The notes beneath the pieces are model-generated. The model saw nothing but the letters and a program-made list of their open reading frames with translations, had not been told where the DNA came from and did not search any database. From positions 45,240 to 109,239 of the forward strand of contig NZ_JABEPR010000008.1 of assembly GCF_013044515.1 (NCBI RefSeq): a stretch of 64,000 nt of DNA, written 5' to 3'. This document shows positions 63,702 through 64,000 of this stretch, piece by piece. Numbering within the stretch: position 1 is the stretch's first letter; the number at the start of each line of letters is the position of its first letter. The position numbers and the translations under genes are program-made. This DNA is from Sphingomonas sp. ID1715. GTDB taxonomy: Bacteria; Pseudomonadota; Alphaproteobacteria; Sphingomonadales; Sphingomonadaceae.

Positions 63702-64000
63702 TGTGGATCGGCGTGCAAAAAGGACCCCGTTAGCGGGGTGATCGGCGTCTAAAAGGGACCCCTCATTTCGATGGTTTAAGCAGCCGGCTGGATTTTCAGG
63801 CGGCGAGATCGGGATGTTGATTTTGGAGACAGTGGTTCGGATTCGGCGCGAGTATGCCGGCGGCAAGGCGATCAAGGCGATCGCGCGGGATTTGCATGTG
63901 TCGCGGAAGGTGATCCGCAAGGCGATCCGGGCGCCGGAAGGCGCATTCGACTATCAGCGCAAGGTTCAGCCACTGCCTAGGATCGGGCCGTTTCAGGATC
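63702..64000 (+). mobile_element. IS21-family element, left end
   Basis: The left end probably begins with TGTGGATCGGCGTGC at 63702. Two direct repeats, GATCGGCGTGCAAAAAGGACCCC (63706) and GATCGGCGTCTAAAAGGGACCCC (63740), are like the multiple terminal transposase-binding sites of IS21 members. The transposase gene istA follows at 63814. The element continues past the right edge. Confidence 0.75.
63814..64000 (+). CDS. istA: IS21-family transposase IstA, 5' part
   Basis: Starts at ATG 63814 and is open to the window edge (62 codons). The N terminus MLILETVVRIRREYAGGKAI and the HTH AIARDLHVSRKVIRKAIRAP are typical of IstA. The catalytic DDE part lies beyond the window, as would istB. Confidence 0.87.
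   Translation, partial: MLILETVVRIRREYAGGKAIKAIARDLHVSRKVIRKAIRAPEGAFDYQRKVQPLPRIGPFQD

Overview
The window is high-GC alphaproteobacterial DNA, most likely a large plasmid of a sphingomonad (Sphingomonas/Sphingobium/Novosphingobium group). The case for a plasmid is a Rep_3-type replication initiator with iterons beside it, a ParA with a small RHH-like partner behind a phased repeat array, a second large ParB-domain protein, an ArdC-like antirestriction protein, a Phd/VapC pair and many mobile elements. The sphingomonad assignment is inference from gene content and codon use; there is no rRNA or tRNA to confirm it.

Layout. 1-8.8 kb holds metal resistance: the 3' end of a CzcA/CusA-type RND pump and an MFS exporter on the + strand, facing a minus-strand cluster of chrB-chrA-chrC(SOD) followed by a His-rich protein, a HupE/UreJ permease, a membrane-anchored protein and a small His/Asp-rich periplasmic protein. 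8.8-12.8 kb has an AlgE-like porin, a serine recombinase and a DUF1612-type HTH protein. 12.8-17 kb is the replication and partition core: decayed DNA, the repeat array (candidate centromere), parA and parB-like genes, repA and the iteron origin. 17-26.8 kb has a Toprim/zinc-ribbon primase-like protein, a flavodoxin-fold oxidoreductase and a giant strawberry-notch type methyltransferase/helicase gene. That gene is cut by a three-recombinase (RIT) element whose removal restores the frame exactly. 26.9-34.2 kb is accessory: a secreted protein, a frameshifted GIY-YIG gene, a YkgJ-like protein and a two-gene PLD-nuclease/DUF6361-like module. 34.2-57.2 kb is plasmid housekeeping: a ParB-like protein, ArdC, a DUF6927 gene split by a group II intron, an SNase, a TGT-like protein, a toxin-antitoxin pair, a NYN-LOTUS protein, a HerA-like ATPase coupled to a seven-repeat Myb/SANT-like protein, a methyltransferase-like protein, MucR, a Mom-like protein, an acyl carrier protein, many unknowns and a truncated PAPS-reductase-like gene. 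57.6-63.2 kb is an arsenic resistance island with two ArsR repressors, ArsH, ArsN-like, ArsO, an ArsC-ArsC fusion and Acr3. The right edge enters an IS21-family element.

The most unusual structure is a recurrent leader of about 60 nt in front of at least six plasmid genes (starts at 18792, 34344, 43896, 45014, 50372 and 56556). Each has a G-rich 5' strand, an internal hairpin, a GGAG ribosome-binding site and a C-rich strand close to or abutting the start codon that is complementary to the 5' strand. The paired sequences differ from copy to copy while pairing is kept, which suggests a conserved RNA structure controlling translation of a plasmid regulon. A second is the array of GCGCT-type boxes spaced in multiples of 6 bp just upstream of parA, a candidate centromere.
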